Made by a program: the position numbers and the translations under genes | Shown: one piece after another, positions 19,183-27,529 of the stretch | How positions within the stretch are numbered: the stretch's first letter is position 1 | How the letters are laid out: each line of letters starts with the position of its first letter | NCBI GenBank assembly: GCA_016124665.1 | Contig: WGNH01000041.1 | Coordinates: 1 to 52,373 of the forward strand | Reading direction: 5' to 3' | From: Alphaproteobacteria bacterium | GTDB lineage: Bacteria > Pseudomonadota > Alphaproteobacteria > Caulobacterales > Maricaulaceae | DNA length: 52,373 bases | Notes under the pieces: generated by a model | Database searches by the model: none | Seen by the model: the letters and a program-made list of their open reading frames with translations, nothing else | What the model was told of the DNA's origin: nothing

Positions 19183-19472
19183 GTGCCATCTCCGTTGAAG
19201 CGGAACATGAGCGCGCCCGCGAGCCAGCCGGTGCCTGCCGAAACGCCCATGATCATGGGAATGGCGAGGGTCATGCCGGTCTCGACCAAGCCGATCATGG
19301 CCTGCGCCACCAGCAGGCCGATCAGAACCGGGGTCAGCAATCCGATCATCAGCGAGAAGGCGTAGATATTCCAGCGCATGACCGACAGGCGCGCGCGGAT
19401 GAACCAGGCGGCATAGCCCCCGGCTGCGACCGGCAGCGCGACCATAACGAGGATCTGGAGGAGGCCGGTCAC
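19179..19472 (-). CDS. Small membrane protein of unknown function in the suc operon
   Basis: Protein of 97 residues with three hydrophobic spans (about 4-24, 37-58 and 66-89) and a polar C-terminus. No family is recognised. Its end overlaps the thioesterase start by four bases (TCAT at 19179-19182, read ATGA on the minus strand), which implies coupled translation and a shared role. It follows the repeat element at 19503-19585 and begins within 20 bases of it. The position between sucC and sucD is unusual; it could anchor or regulate the thioesterase, which is inference only. Confidence 0.7.
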   Translation of the reverse strand: MTGLLQILVMVALPVAAGGYAAWFIRARLSVMRWNIYAFSLMIGLLTPVLIGLLVAQAMIGLVETGMTLAIPMIMGVSAGTGWLAGALMFRFNGDGT

Positions 19473-19502
19473 GGGTTTCTTCTCCGGCTTTCAGACCACG
19501 CC

Positions 19503-19585
19503 CTTCGAGGCTGCCTGCGGCAGCTCCTCAGGGTGAGGTCTTTCTTGCACCTCATGCTGAGGTGCGAGCGAAGCGAGCCTCGAAG
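19503..19585. repeat. Multi-arm inverted-repeat element, family A, copy 1
   Basis: Ends CTTCGAGGCT (19503-19512) and AGCCTCGAAG (19576-19585) are exact inverted repeats. Inside are three hairpins: GCTGCC/GGCAGC (19510-19524), CCTCA/TGAGG (19526-19538) and CACCTCA/TGAGGTG (19548-19564). The second copy is at 41162-41223. The element starts 12 bases past the sucC stop and separates sucC from the next gene of its operon. Confidence 0.85.
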
Positions 19586-19597
19586 CACGTCGATCAC

Positions 19598-20791
19598 CTA
19601 ACCCTTCACGGCCTTGACGATTTTCTGGGCGGCGTCGTCGAGATCATCAGCCGGGATCACGTCGAGCCCGGATTCGGAAATGATCTTCTTGCCCTTCTCG
19701 ACATTCGTGCCTTCGAGGCGGACAACCAGCGGCACTTTCAATCCGACCTCCTTCACCGCGGCGATCACGCCCTCGGCAATGACATCGCATTTCATGATGC
19801 CGCCGAAAATGTTGACCAGAATGCCTTTGACGTTCGGGTCGGCGGTGATGATCTTGAAGGCCGCCGTGACCTTTTCCTTCGATGCGCCACCGCCGACATC
19901 AAGGAAGTTGGCCGGCTCCGCGCCATAGAGCTTGATGATGTCCATGGTCGACATGGCCAGGCCCGCCCCGTTGACCATGCAGCCGATATCGCCCTCGAGC
20001 GCGATATAGGCGAGGTCGTATTTGGAGGCCTCGATTTCCTTCTCGTCTTCCTCGGTCAGATCCCGCAATTCGGCGATGTCCGGATGACGGTACATGGCGT
20101 TGTTGTCGAAGCCGACCTTGGCATCGAGGACGTGGAGATTGCCGCCCTCTGTGACGATGAGCGGGTTGATTTCCAGAAGCGCCATGTCCTTTTCGACAAA
20201 GGCCTTGTAGAGCTGGCCCATAAGCTTGACGCACTGTTTGACCAGATCGCCGTCCAGTTCCAGCGCCGCCGCAATCTTGCGGCCGACATAGGGGCTGTAG
20301 CCCGCTGCCGGATCGACATGGACGGTATGGATTTTTTCCGGGGTTTCCTCGGCCACGGCCTCGATATCCATGCCGCCCTCTGTCGAGCAGACAAAGGCGA
20401 CACGGCTGGTGGCGCGATCCACGAGAATGGAAAGATAAAGCTCGCGCGCAATATCCGCACCGTCTTCCACATAGATGCGGTTGACCTGTTTGCCGGCCGG
20501 ACCGGTCTGTTTGGTGACCAGCGTATTGCCCAGCATCTGGGCAGCGAATTCGCGGACTTCCGCGGCCGACTTGGCGAGGCGGACGCCGCCTTTTTCGCCC
20601 GCTTCCGATTCCTTGAATTTGCCCTTGCCGCGCCCGCCGGCATGGATCTGGGCTTTCACGACCCATAGCGGGCCGGGCAGGTTTTTCGCCGCCGCTTCGG
20701 CTTCGGCCGGGGTCATGGCGACACCGCCATCAGCGACCGGCGCGCCAAAGGATTTCAGAAGGGTTTTGGCCTGGTATTCGTGGATATTCAT
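19598..20791 (-). CDS. sucC: Succinyl-CoA synthetase (ADP-forming) beta subunit
   Basis: Beta subunit of succinate-CoA ligase, which binds nucleotide and succinate. The 397 residues match the family length. The ATP-grasp start [19 protein letters not shown], the nucleotide site [14 protein letters not shown], the metal-binding [11 protein letters not shown] and the C-terminal [14 protein letters not shown] are present. It is the first gene of the suc run on the minus strand. Its stop is followed after 12 bases by the structured repeat, then by the small membrane protein, thioesterase and sucD. The repeat may lower read-through or set the ratio of sucC to sucD mRNA. Confidence 0.98.
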   Translation of the reverse strand: MNIHEYQAKTLLKSFGAPVADGGVAMTPAEAEAAAKNLPGPLWVVKAQIHAGGRGKGKFKESEAGEKGGVRLAKSAAEVREFAAQMLGNTLVTKQTGPAGKQVNRIYVEDGADIARELYLSILVDRATSRVAFVCSTEGGMDIEAVAEETPEKIHTVHVDPAAGYSPYVGRKIAAALELDGDLVKQCVKLMGQLYKAFVEKDMALLEINPLIVTEGGNLHVLDAKVGFDNNAMYRHPDIAELRDLTEEDEKEIEASKYDLAYIALEGDIGCMVNGAGLAMSTMDIIKLYGAEPANFLDVGGGASKEKVTAAFKIITADPNVKGILVNIFGGIMKCDVIAEGVIAAVKEVGLKVPLVVRLEGTNVEKGKKIISESGLDVIPADDLDDAAQKIVKAVKG

Positions 20792-20843
20792 GGATGGAAG
20801 CCTCGCGTGGGGAATCGGCGTTCAGGCGGAAAGATATACCGGG

Positions 20844-20871
20844 CTTATAACACCGGCATGATGGGGCGCAA
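20844..20871 (-). promoter_or_regulatory. Candidate sucC promoter
   Basis: On the minus strand TTGCGC (20871-20866), 16 bases, TATAAG (20849-20844), about 50 bases upstream of the sucC ATG. The -35 lies inside a small hairpin GGCGC-AAT-GCGCC. Pattern only, but the -10 is good and the position is right for the head of the suc operon. Confidence 0.42.
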
Positions 20872-20899
20872 TGCGCCTTTGCCCCTTCAATCACAGAGC

Positions 20900-22147
20900 T
20901 CAGGCCCCCGCTTCGTCCGGGTCGATTTCCGCGAGCTGGGCAGAGGTCGCATGAAGATTCACGAAATCCTCGCGATCGGCCTCTGACGGTGCGGCTTTCT
21001 GGCGTTTGCGCCAGACCATGGAGAGCGCCAGCAGGCCGCCGGAAATGGCCGAGAACAGGAAGACGCCCCGCATGCCCAGCGGGCTGGCATAGAGCGCGCC
21101 GGCGATCAGCGGGCCGATCACCGAGCCGGTTGCCCAGACAAGCAGAAGCCCCGAGGCCATGGCCGGCAATTGACCGTGATCAGCGCGGTCGGCCGCATGG
21201 GCAATGGCGATGCCGTAATGGGCCAGCGAGGTGGCGCCCCACAGGCCGATCAGAATGATTCCGGAGACCAGCCCGGGATTGACAAACACTGTCAGCACCA
21301 CGGACACGACGGCCCAGCCTGCGCCCAGCGCTGCAATGACCAGACGGCGGTCAAAATGATCGGAGATCTTGCCGGCCGGCCACTGGCTGGCCATGGAGGC
21401 GGCAAAGATGACGCCCATCACCAATGCTGCGGCAGCGGTGGCGCTTTCATTCGCATTTTCACCCCCGAGACCACCGGCCCAGATCGGTATGAACGCCAGA
21501 ACACCGGTATTGACCAGCCCTGCCGCGAACACGGCGACCGCCGCGGCGGGCGCAATCTTCAGCACTTCCAGGGGCGAGCCCGGCGGATGCTCGGGCAAGG
21601 CCGGTTGCGCCCGCCCGGTGGCCGCAATCGGTGAAATGGCCAATGCCAGGAAAGCGCCGGCCAGCAGCAGCGCCGCGCCGATGCCTTCCGCGCCACCGGC
21701 AATCAGGAAGGGACCGATGACAATGCCGGCGCGCCCGGCAATCTGATAGGCGGAGATCACACCGCCACGGCTCTTGGCCGGCGTGGCATCCGCGATCCAG
21801 CTCTCTGCCACCGCGAAAAGACAGGCGGCGCTGGCGCCGAAGACCAGGCGCAGCGCAAACCAGAGCCAGACATTGGTATCGATGCCGAGAATCAGCGTGG
21901 CGGCGGCTGCCAGCCCGCCTGCCGCGGCAAAGGCGCGGATATGGCCGATGCGTGAAATCAGTTTGGGCGCATAGAACGCCCCCGCCATAAAGCCGGTCGC
22001 ATAGGCCGAGGCGATGGCGCCGATGGCGACACCAGACCATCCGGCCTCTGCCATGGTCAGCGGCAAGGCGACGTTCAGCAGACCGTTGGCGATCTGCCAG
22101 ACACCGATGGCCAACATGACGACGGCAACATTACGGTAGAAAATCAC
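20900..22147 (-). CDS. MFS transporter (YcaD-like)
   Basis: Major facilitator protein of 415 residues with twelve hydrophobic spans in two halves and a charged C-terminal tail. The first half shows LINVALP-like TM1, SAYATGFMAGAFYAPKLISRIGH as the loop 2-3 signature and RLVFGASAACLFAVAESWIAD in TM4-5. The AESWI motif is shared with YcaD-type carriers of unknown substrate. It is transcribed towards sucC but has its own 108-base leader gap, so it need not be part of the suc operon. It diverges from the YceI lipoprotein gene across 59 bases. Confidence 0.88.
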   Translation of the reverse strand: MIFYRNVAVVMLAIGVWQIANGLLNVALPLTMAEAGWSGVAIGAIASAYATGFMAGAFYAPKLISRIGHIRAFAAAGGLAAAATLILGIDTNVWLWFALRLVFGASAACLFAVAESWIADATPAKSRGGVISAYQIAGRAGIVIGPFLIAGGAEGIGAALLLAGAFLALAISPIAATGRAQPALPEHPPGSPLEVLKIAPAAAVAVFAAGLVNTGVLAFIPIWAGGLGGENANESATAAAALVMGVIFAASMASQWPAGKISDHFDRRLVIAALGAGWAVVSVVLTVFVNPGLVSGIILIGLWGATSLAHYGIAIAHAADRADHGQLPAMASGLLLVWATGSVIGPLIAGALYASPLGMRGVFLFSAISGGLLALSMVWRKRQKAAPSEADREDFVNLHATSAQLAEIDPDEAGA

Positions 22148-22206
22148 GATATATGTCCTAGATTCGTTTCGGGCATCAGTTGCCCAAGCAACAGGAAGGC
22201 AGTGAC

Positions 22207-22803
22207 ATGTTCAAGGGTTTGGCCGCAATTCTTTTAGCAGGGCTTGTGGCGGCCTGTTCCGCCGGAGCGCCGGTTACCGGCACCTCATGGCAATTAAATG
22301 GCAATGCCTCGGATATTACCGTGATCAGCGTAAAAAACGGCGATGTGGCCGAGATCAGCCGGTTTGAAGGCCTGTCCGGCTCAGTATCAGCTACGGGCGA
22401 AGCGCGGTTGAACATCGATGCCGCCAGCTTCGAAAGCTATGTCGATATCCGCAATGAACGCCTGCGCGACATCTTTTTTGAAGTCAGCGAATTTCCCGAA
22501 ATCCGGCTCGCAGCCAATCTGGACCCGGCAAGCTTCGAGACCCTGGCTGTCGGCGATGCCCTGGAAACCGAGCTGCAACTGGCCGTCAGCCTGCATTCGG
22601 AGGTCCGGACGGTCTATGCGCCGGTGCGCGTGATCCGGAATGGCCAAGACAGCGTGCTCGTGATTTCCTCGGAAGCGGCCCTGATTGATGCCCGCGAATT
22701 CGGGCTGGAAGCGGCCGTTGCGGCGCTGGCCGGCATTGCCGGGTTGGAATCGGTCACACCGGTCTTTCCGGTCCATGTCTATCTGGTGTTTGAGCGCGGC
22801 TAA
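22207..22803 (+). CDS. YceI family lipoprotein
   Basis: Exported protein of 198 residues with a lipobox LVAAC (lipidated Cys17) and a YceI-like beta-barrel domain (about 25-198). The domain pattern is seen as SFESYVDIRNERLRDIFFEV followed by EFPEIRLAANL. YceI proteins bind long isoprenoid or amphiphilic molecules in a hydrophobic pocket. The ATG at 22207 starts the signal peptide and has AGGAAGG 7 bases upstream; an earlier in-frame start at 22180 would spoil the signal peptide. The C-terminal half is divergent, so the lipid-binding role is family inference. Confidence 0.82.
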   Translation: MFKGLAAILLAGLVAACSAGAPVTGTSWQLNGNASDITVISVKNGDVAEISRFEGLSGSVSATGEARLNIDAASFESYVDIRNERLRDIFFEVSEFPEIRLAANLDPASFETLAVGDALETELQLAVSLHSEVRTVYAPVRVIRNGQDSVLVISSEAALIDAREFGLEAAVAALAGIAGLESVTPVFPVHVYLVFERG

Positions 22804-22823
22804 GGCCTGTACTCATAAAGGCC

Positions 22824-23534
22824 CTAGGCCGGTTTGTAGCAGAGATAGATGATGTCCTGCTTGAAGAGGCCGTATTTCGGCTCTTCTTCCGGGGTCAAGC
22901 GCCATTCGGTCACGTCGAAACCGGCTTCGCGCACACGGTCGGCAAAATCGCGCCCGTAATAGCGGACATGGCTGGCGTCATCATAATGAGCGTATTTGTC
23001 CGCCGCGGAGGTCACTGCGGGGTTTTCATAGGTTTCGGCCCGCGCCCAGTTCTGTGGCACGGTGAAAATGGCCAGGCCGCCGGGTCTGAGCACACGCAGG
23101 CTTTCGCGCATCGCCTTGCGGTCATCGGGAACGTGTTCGAGCACGTGATTGGCGATGACGACATCGACGCTGTTATCGTCAAAGGTCATGTCGGCCATAT
23201 CCATGGCGTGACGCGCCTTGCCGGGCACCAGATCGGCGGTGTGGTAGGCCGGGCTGTCGCCCATCATCTTCTTGAAATAGCCCTCGGGTGCGAAATGCAG
23301 AATGGAGCGGCCATCGGTCAGATCAATGCCTTCCCGTTCGAGGCAGATATGCAAAAGACGGTGGCGCTCCCGGGAGGAGCAATTGGGGCAGCGGCCATCC
23401 CAGCGCGGCGGTGTGCCCAGCGCCAGAAAGCGGCCTTCATAGCCGCAGATCGGGCACAGGCGGTCAGGCGATTTCACCGAAAACTGGCGCGGATCGCGCA
23501 GCCGCGCCTGCAATGTCTTCAAGAAGACTTTCAT
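22824..23534 (-). CDS. SAM-dependent methyltransferase with N-terminal zinc-ribbon-like motif
   Basis: Class I methyltransferase of 236 residues. The N-terminus carries CPICGYEG and RCPNCSSRERHR (Cys27, Cys30 and a second CxxC near residue 50), which look like a zinc ribbon. The Rossmann domain follows: LHFAPEGYF (motif I variant), ADMTFDDNSVDVVIANHVLEHVPD (post-I to motif II) and LRVLRPGGLAIFTVP. A zinc ribbon in front of Methyltransf_11 is seen in enzymes for glycans and secondary metabolites; the substrate is unknown. It converges on the YceI gene with a 20-base gap and lies downstream of the bufferin operon, behind a terminator-like hairpin. Confidence 0.85.
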   Translation of the reverse strand: MKVFLKTLQARLRDPRQFSVKSPDRLCPICGYEGRFLALGTPPRWDGRCPNCSSRERHRLLHICLEREGIDLTDGRSILHFAPEGYFKKMMGDSPAYHTADLVPGKARHAMDMADMTFDDNSVDVVIANHVLEHVPDDRKAMRESLRVLRPGGLAIFTVPQNWARAETYENPAVTSAADKYAHYDDASHVRYYGRDFADRVREAGFDVTEWRLTPEEEPKYGLFKQDIIYLCYKPA

Positions 23535-23603
23535 CGTCTTGCCCCGTGAAATTCAAGTCTGATCTGCGTCCTAGCCGGTTTGCGCGCCGAGGCCAAATGA
23601 AGA

Positions 23604-23635
23604 GCGCCGCTGACCGGGGTATCGGTCAGAGGCGC
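23604..23635 (-). terminator. Intrinsic-type terminator of the bufferin operon
   Basis: GCGCC and CTGACCG (23604-23616) pair with CGGTCAG and GGCGC (23623-23635), giving a 12-bp stem with one mismatch and a 6-base loop. On the minus strand it lies 23 bases past the doxX stop and is followed by TCTTCATTT. It fits as the 3' end of bufABC-doxX. Confidence 0.62.
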
Positions 23636-23658
23636 GTCATGCCCTGTTGCCCGGAGGG

Positions 23659-24234
23659 TTAACGAGCCAGATGTCTGGTCAGGACATAATCGAGGGAGAT
23701 AGCGCCCGATCCGCGTCCGGCAAGGTAAAGCAACGGAATCAACCACAATGCCACCGTTCCCCAGAAATGGACATTGGTCGGAAAGACGAAAATCTGGATG
23801 ACCAGCGCCATCACAATCAGGCCTGTTGCGGCAAACCGTGAGAATAGTCCAAGAACCAGAAGGATGGGCAGAATGCCTTCGCCCATCGTGGCCATGATGG
23901 CGGCGAGCGTTCCCGGGACCAGTGGAAGGGCGAACTGACCGCCTTCTGCAAACTGGTTGAAGGTCGATTGTTCAATCGTCACCGGAAAGGCCGGGATCTT
24001 GATCAATGATCTCTGGACCTCGAAATCATTGATCACCTCGACATAATCGAACAGGCCATTGGTCTCGACCTTGTTGAGGAAGGAGCGCCAGAAAACCCCG
24101 GCAATCGACAGGCGCGCAAACAGGGCGAGGAAATTGTGCGAAATGATCTCCTGAACCTTGCCATAAACCTGATGATAGAGCGCGCCTGCCGCGCCCAGAA
24201 CCGGCGGATTGCCGTCGAATTTTTGCGTGCTCAT
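23659..24234 (-). CDS. doxX: DoxX family membrane protein, bufferin operon
   Basis: DoxX-type membrane protein of 191 residues with four hydrophobic spans, a long loop (about 60-95) and the family pattern LARLSIAGVFWRSFLNKVE near residue 40. TMGEGILPILLVLGLFSRFAATGLIVMALV forms spans 2 and 3 in two adjoining blocks. It overlaps the end of bufC by four bases, so it is the last gene of the bufferin operon. DoxX proteins often accompany DUF692-DUF2063 genes; a quinone- or thiol-linked redox role at the membrane is proposed for the family, but its part in bufferin biology is not established. Confidence 0.9.
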   Translation of the reverse strand: MSTQKFDGNPPVLGAAGALYHQVYGKVQEIISHNFLALFARLSIAGVFWRSFLNKVETNGLFDYVEVINDFEVQRSLIKIPAFPVTIEQSTFNQFAEGGQFALPLVPGTLAAIMATMGEGILPILLVLGLFSRFAATGLIVMALVIQIFVFPTNVHFWGTVALWLIPLLYLAGRGSGAISLDYVLTRHLAR

Positions 24235-24980
24235 GTGTCTCTTCCCTTGAAAATGCCTTCCTTCAGCAAGGCAATGAATAGCGGAGCGGGCTCAACGCCC
24301 GGAAAACTGTCGGCCACGGCATTTGACGCCGTAGCAAAATCCTGACCCGCCTCGATGCGGCTGATGAAAAGTGCATCCGCGGGCGAGAGCCGCCGGTAGT
24401 GCACCTCCATTAGCGGGCGGTGAACCAGAGTCATCTCTCCACCGGCCTCCAGCGAGATTTTCCGAACCGTGTCGTCCTCGCGATTGGTCCGCCAGATCGA
24501 GAAAGCCGGACAATCCGATGCCAGTGTCCGCACTGACGGGTGCAGTCCCGGCGCCATCGAGGCGAGTTCATCCGGCGGCAGGCCTTTCACATCCGCCAGC
24601 TTCAGCGGCAGGGCGTCCGGCGCATGATGGGCTTCCAGCCAGGCGCGTTCGATCCGCGCCACATCCGCCAGATAGACCAGCGGGCGGGCCGGCTCGAACA
24701 ATTCAATGAAATCGGCAAAGTCTTCACCATACAGCGTCAGCGTCCGGCCTGATGGTGGATGCGCAGCCCAGTAAGCCCGCGCCATGCCCTGAAAGAATTG
24801 CTCGCCGACGAGCCGCTTGATGACCGGATAGGCATCGCCCAGCGTATCGGCAGCCCCTTTGACGACATTATTGCGATAGACTTTGAATTTCGTGTCGGGC
24901 GCGCCTTCGGTGAAATCGGCCAGTGCCGAGGCATCCCCGGATTTCAGCGCGCGGGCAAAAATATCGTGGAAGTCAGCCAT
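24231..24980 (-). CDS. bufC: BufC-type DUF2063 protein, partner of the MNIO enzyme
   Basis: Protein of 249 residues with the N-terminal DUF2063 domain (FHDIFARALKSGD, KVYRNNVVKGAADTLGDAYP, about 3-100) that contacts the DUF692 enzyme in characterised systems, and a less conserved C-terminal part. In such systems it presents the precursor peptide to the enzyme. It overlaps bufB by 8 bases and doxX by 4, so the three are translated as a unit. The databases label the N-terminal domain as putative DNA-binding, but in this setting an enzyme-partner role is much more likely. Confidence 0.9.
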   Translation of the reverse strand: MADFHDIFARALKSGDASALADFTEGAPDTKFKVYRNNVVKGAADTLGDAYPVIKRLVGEQFFQGMARAYWAAHPPSGRTLTLYGEDFADFIELFEPARPLVYLADVARIERAWLEAHHAPDALPLKLADVKGLPPDELASMAPGLHPSVRTLASDCPAFSIWRTNREDDTVRKISLEAGGEMTLVHRPLMEVHYRRLSPADALFISRIEAGQDFATASNAVADSFPGVEPAPLFIALLKEGIFKGRDT

Positions 24981-25827
24981 TGGCGGCCTCCAGAATATCC
25001 TGGGCGCGGCCGCGCTCGGCCATCAGCTGGTCGAAAGGCGGCAGATTGCTGTCGCGCTCGATCAGGGTCGGCTTCGGGCCGATTTTCCCGATTGTATAAT
25101 CATAGAGCTTCCAGACGTCGTCGCGCACCGGCGCGCCATGCGTGTCGATCAGCAATTGATCGCCCAGATTCTCGTCCTGTTCATGGCCGGCGAGATGAAT
25201 TTCCCCGACCGCTTCGCCCGGGACGCCGTCAATATAGCTGTAGGGATCCTGACCCAGATTCCAGCTGGTGACGAAGACATTATTGACGTCAAGCAACAGG
25301 CCGCAACCGGTGCGCCGGACGGCCTCGGCAAGAAAGACCTGTTCGGTCATGTCCGATTTCAGCGGCAGATAAATGGACGGGTTTTCGATCAGGATTTTCC
25401 GGCCGAGCGCGTCCTGGGTTTCGTCGATATGGGCGCAGAACCGGTCCAGCTGAGCTTCGGTATAGGGCGTGGGGAGCAGATCGCCGAAATAGGTGCCGTC
25501 ATGAGCACACCAGGCGAGGTGTTCACTCATCAGGGCCGGCTGATAACGATCAGCGAGCGCGCGCAACCGGTTGAGATGGCCGCGGTCCGGACGAACGGCC
25601 CCGCCCAGCGAGAGCGCGACACCATGGAGCGAAAGGGGACACTCCCGGCGAATCGCGTCCAGCCACGCCAGGCGGGGGCCGCCGGCCGTCATGTAGTTTT
25701 CCGGATGTACTTCCGCCCACAATCCCTCAGCCCGGCTTTCCAGAACACTGCGGTAGTGCTGGGGCTTGAGGCCGATTCCGGCACCCATTTCGGGTGCCGG
25801 AGCCAGGACAGGGTGGGCGGAGGCCAT
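24973..25827 (-). CDS. bufB: BufB multinuclear non-heme iron oxidative enzyme (DUF692)
   Basis: MNIO-family enzyme (DUF692, TIM barrel) of 284 residues that should modify cysteines of the bufferin precursor encoded next to it. Candidate metal ligands in family motifs are His68 (SLHGVALSLGG), His103 (SEHLAWC), Glu148 (IENPSIYL), Asp180 (LLLDVNNVFV), His211 (EIHLAGHEQ), His230 (DTHG) and Glu257 (IERDSNLPPF). The ATG at 25827 precedes ASAHPVLAPAPEMGAGIGLKP, the true barrel start; a longer reading frame back to 26112 would overlap bufA and is not family-like. It lies 13 bases downstream of bufA. Confidence 0.93.
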   Translation of the reverse strand: MASAHPVLAPAPEMGAGIGLKPQHYRSVLESRAEGLWAEVHPENYMTAGGPRLAWLDAIRRECPLSLHGVALSLGGAVRPDRGHLNRLRALADRYQPALMSEHLAWCAHDGTYFGDLLPTPYTEAQLDRFCAHIDETQDALGRKILIENPSIYLPLKSDMTEQVFLAEAVRRTGCGLLLDVNNVFVTSWNLGQDPYSYIDGVPGEAVGEIHLAGHEQDENLGDQLLIDTHGAPVRDDVWKLYDYTIGKIGPKPTLIERDSNLPPFDQLMAERGRAQDILEAANG

Positions 25828-25840
25828 CCGGGAAACGTCC

Positions 25841-26131
25841 TTACGGACGCTCGACCGGCTCAAGCGAGCCGTTGCCATAAGGCGTTTCGATCGTGGTGCA
25901 GGTGCCTTCCGGGACATAGGTCCAGGCATTGCCCTGATAATCGACCGTGGACGTGCCTTCGCAGGACGTGCCGGGGCCGGCTGCACAATCGTTTTCGCCG
26001 GCCAGAGCGATGCCGTAACAGCGCTCCATACCGTCCATGCCCTGCATGGCATCGTCAGCCGACACTGCGGCCGAGAGGGAAAGCGCCAGGGCAGACGCGG
26101 CGAGAGTGGCAAATTTGGTTTGGGTATTCAT
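25841..26131 (-). CDS. bufA: Bufferin precursor peptide (DUF2282)
   Basis: Precursor of a bufferin, a ribosomally made and modified peptide linked to copper handling in the periplasm. The 96 residues begin with a Sec signal (cleavage likely after AAVSA, residue 25). Four cysteines follow at 38, 49, 57 and 78 in the DUF2282 pattern ([23 protein letters not shown]), around the conserved [13 protein letters not shown]. In characterised family members the MNIO enzyme turns some of these cysteines into thiooxazole-type heterocycles that chelate copper. AGGAGG lies 9 bases before the ATG. The 172-base region upstream must hold the promoter; no ECF-sigma site was recognised with confidence. Confidence 0.92.
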   Translation of the reverse strand: MNTQTKFATLAASALALSLSAAVSADDAMQGMDGMERCYGIALAGENDCAAGPGTSCEGTSTVDYQGNAWTYVPEGTCTTIETPYGNGSLEPVERP

Positions 26132-26303
26132 GGTATATGACCTCCTGAAGGTTCAATTCGTTCCGGGCGGGGTCAGTCCCGTCCGGCGAAATGGAAGATG
26201 GCGTGTTTGCCTGCCCGCATCCAATCACGACTGATCGAACCCGCTAACGCCTGCGTGACCACAATATCATCACTTCACGGGATTTTGTGAACAACCGGTA
26301 ATG

Positions 26304-27470
26304 TTAGCGTGGTGCAAGACCGGACAGGGAGAGCGCCACATCCCTTACTGCAAGCCCCTCTCCGTCCCGAATCTGCAGGCTCACGGACCGGTCTGTCCAG
26401 TTCACATCGATCACGCCATAGTTCACGGGCGCATACATATCGCCGATACGATGGGGCCCTGATTCAGTGTTTTCTTCCTGAAATGACATGTTCAGTGAGG
26501 ACGAAGTGACCTCGTAGAGGGGATAGCCGATCACGTCTTCGCGAACATAGATGCCCGATGAATGGCGATCACCCGACACAAGGATCACACCACCGGCACC
26601 GGACTGCTCCAGCAGGTTGTAGAGGCGCGCCCGTTCCTGCGGCAATGTCCGCCAGGCTTCCCAGCCATGGCCCTCGGCATGTACCTGGATCGAGCTGACA
26701 ATGAGCCGGAGGTCGGCGGCCACGGCCAGCTGGTCTTCCAGCCAGGCCCATTGGGCTTCACCCAGCATGTCCTGGTCTTCCGCTCCGGACGGAATATAGC
26801 GCTCGCGGCCTTCATCCCCGCGTTCCGGGGTCGGCGTCAGGTCCGAGCGGAAATAACGGGTGTCCAGCAGGATGATCTGGGTGCGTTGCCCTTCCGGCCC
26901 GTAGACGCGGGAGGTGTAGATGCCGGCGCGCTGACGGCGCTCGTCGTCTTCCGGGACGGACCAGAAATCGAGGAAAAGGCGCTCTGCATATTCCTTGAAA
27001 GGAAAGCCACGGCCGAAATCATTCATCCCGTAATCATGGTCATCCCAGACCGCCAGCATCGGGATTTGTGCCCGCAGGGTCTGGAATTCCGCTGAGGCGG
27101 CCAGTGCGGCATAGGCGGCGCGCAATTCCGGCAGGGTGGCATCAAAGGACCAAGCATCCCCATACACATTGTCACCTGTATAGATGAAGAGATCGGGATC
27201 GTCCGCGGCGACCCGCTCGAGGATTTCCATGCCCTCCCGCTCCGGGTCATGACAGGAGCCGAAGGCAATACGGGTCAGGGCCTGTGCCGGATCGCGCGAT
27301 GCCGGGGCCCCGGCGGTCGGGTGATCCAGGTCAAGCTGGCCGTAAAAGGGGCGCAGCGCCTCGAAAACGGTGCGGGGCGGCGCTTCTGCTGACGGAGCTG
27401 CCGCCGGCTCCTGCGCCTGAAGAGGGGTGGCCAATAGCGTAAACGGGAGCAGGGTGAGACAGGCGCGCAT
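26304..27470 (-). CDS. PhoD-like alkaline phosphatase/phosphodiesterase, secreted
   Basis: Exported metallophosphoesterase of 388 residues with a Sec signal (1-20, cleavage after LQAQ) and a PhoD-like domain. Metal-site motifs are AFGSCHDPE (about 69-77), IYTGDNVYGD with Asp100 and Asn101, VWDDHDYGMND (141-151) and SGDRHSSGIY. The gap between the signal peptide and the domain is Ala/Pro-rich. PhoD proteins cleave phosphomonoesters or diesters, often using Ca and Fe; here the substrate is unknown. The ATG at 27470 is preferred over that at 27482 because GGAG sits 6 bases before it and the signal peptide then has a basic start. Confidence 0.88.
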   Translation of the reverse strand: MRACLTLLPFTLLATPLQAQEPAAAPSAEAPPRTVFEALRPFYGQLDLDHPTAGAPASRDPAQALTRIAFGSCHDPEREGMEILERVAADDPDLFIYTGDNVYGDAWSFDATLPELRAAYAALAASAEFQTLRAQIPMLAVWDDHDYGMNDFGRGFPFKEYAERLFLDFWSVPEDDERRQRAGIYTSRVYGPEGQRTQIILLDTRYFRSDLTPTPERGDEGRERYIPSGAEDQDMLGEAQWAWLEDQLAVAADLRLIVSSIQVHAEGHGWEAWRTLPQERARLYNLLEQSGAGGVILVSGDRHSSGIYVREDVIGYPLYEVTSSSLNMSFQEENTESGPHRIGDMYAPVNYGVIDVNWTDRSVSLQIRDGEGLAVRDVALSLSGLAPR

Positions 27471-27529
27471 CGAAATCTCCATTCCGGTTTTCGATCCGCT
27501 TACACCGGAAATGTGAAACGGCTGCGACG

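Noticed and set aside
25828-26112. N-terminal extension of bufB over bufA
   Set aside because: The extension is read out of frame through the bufferin precursor gene and is not family-like; the barrel begins at 25827.
26132-26303. ECF sigma factor promoter before the bufferin operon
   Set aside because: I searched for a GTAACC-type -35 with a CGAA-type -10 on the minus strand and found no convincing pair.
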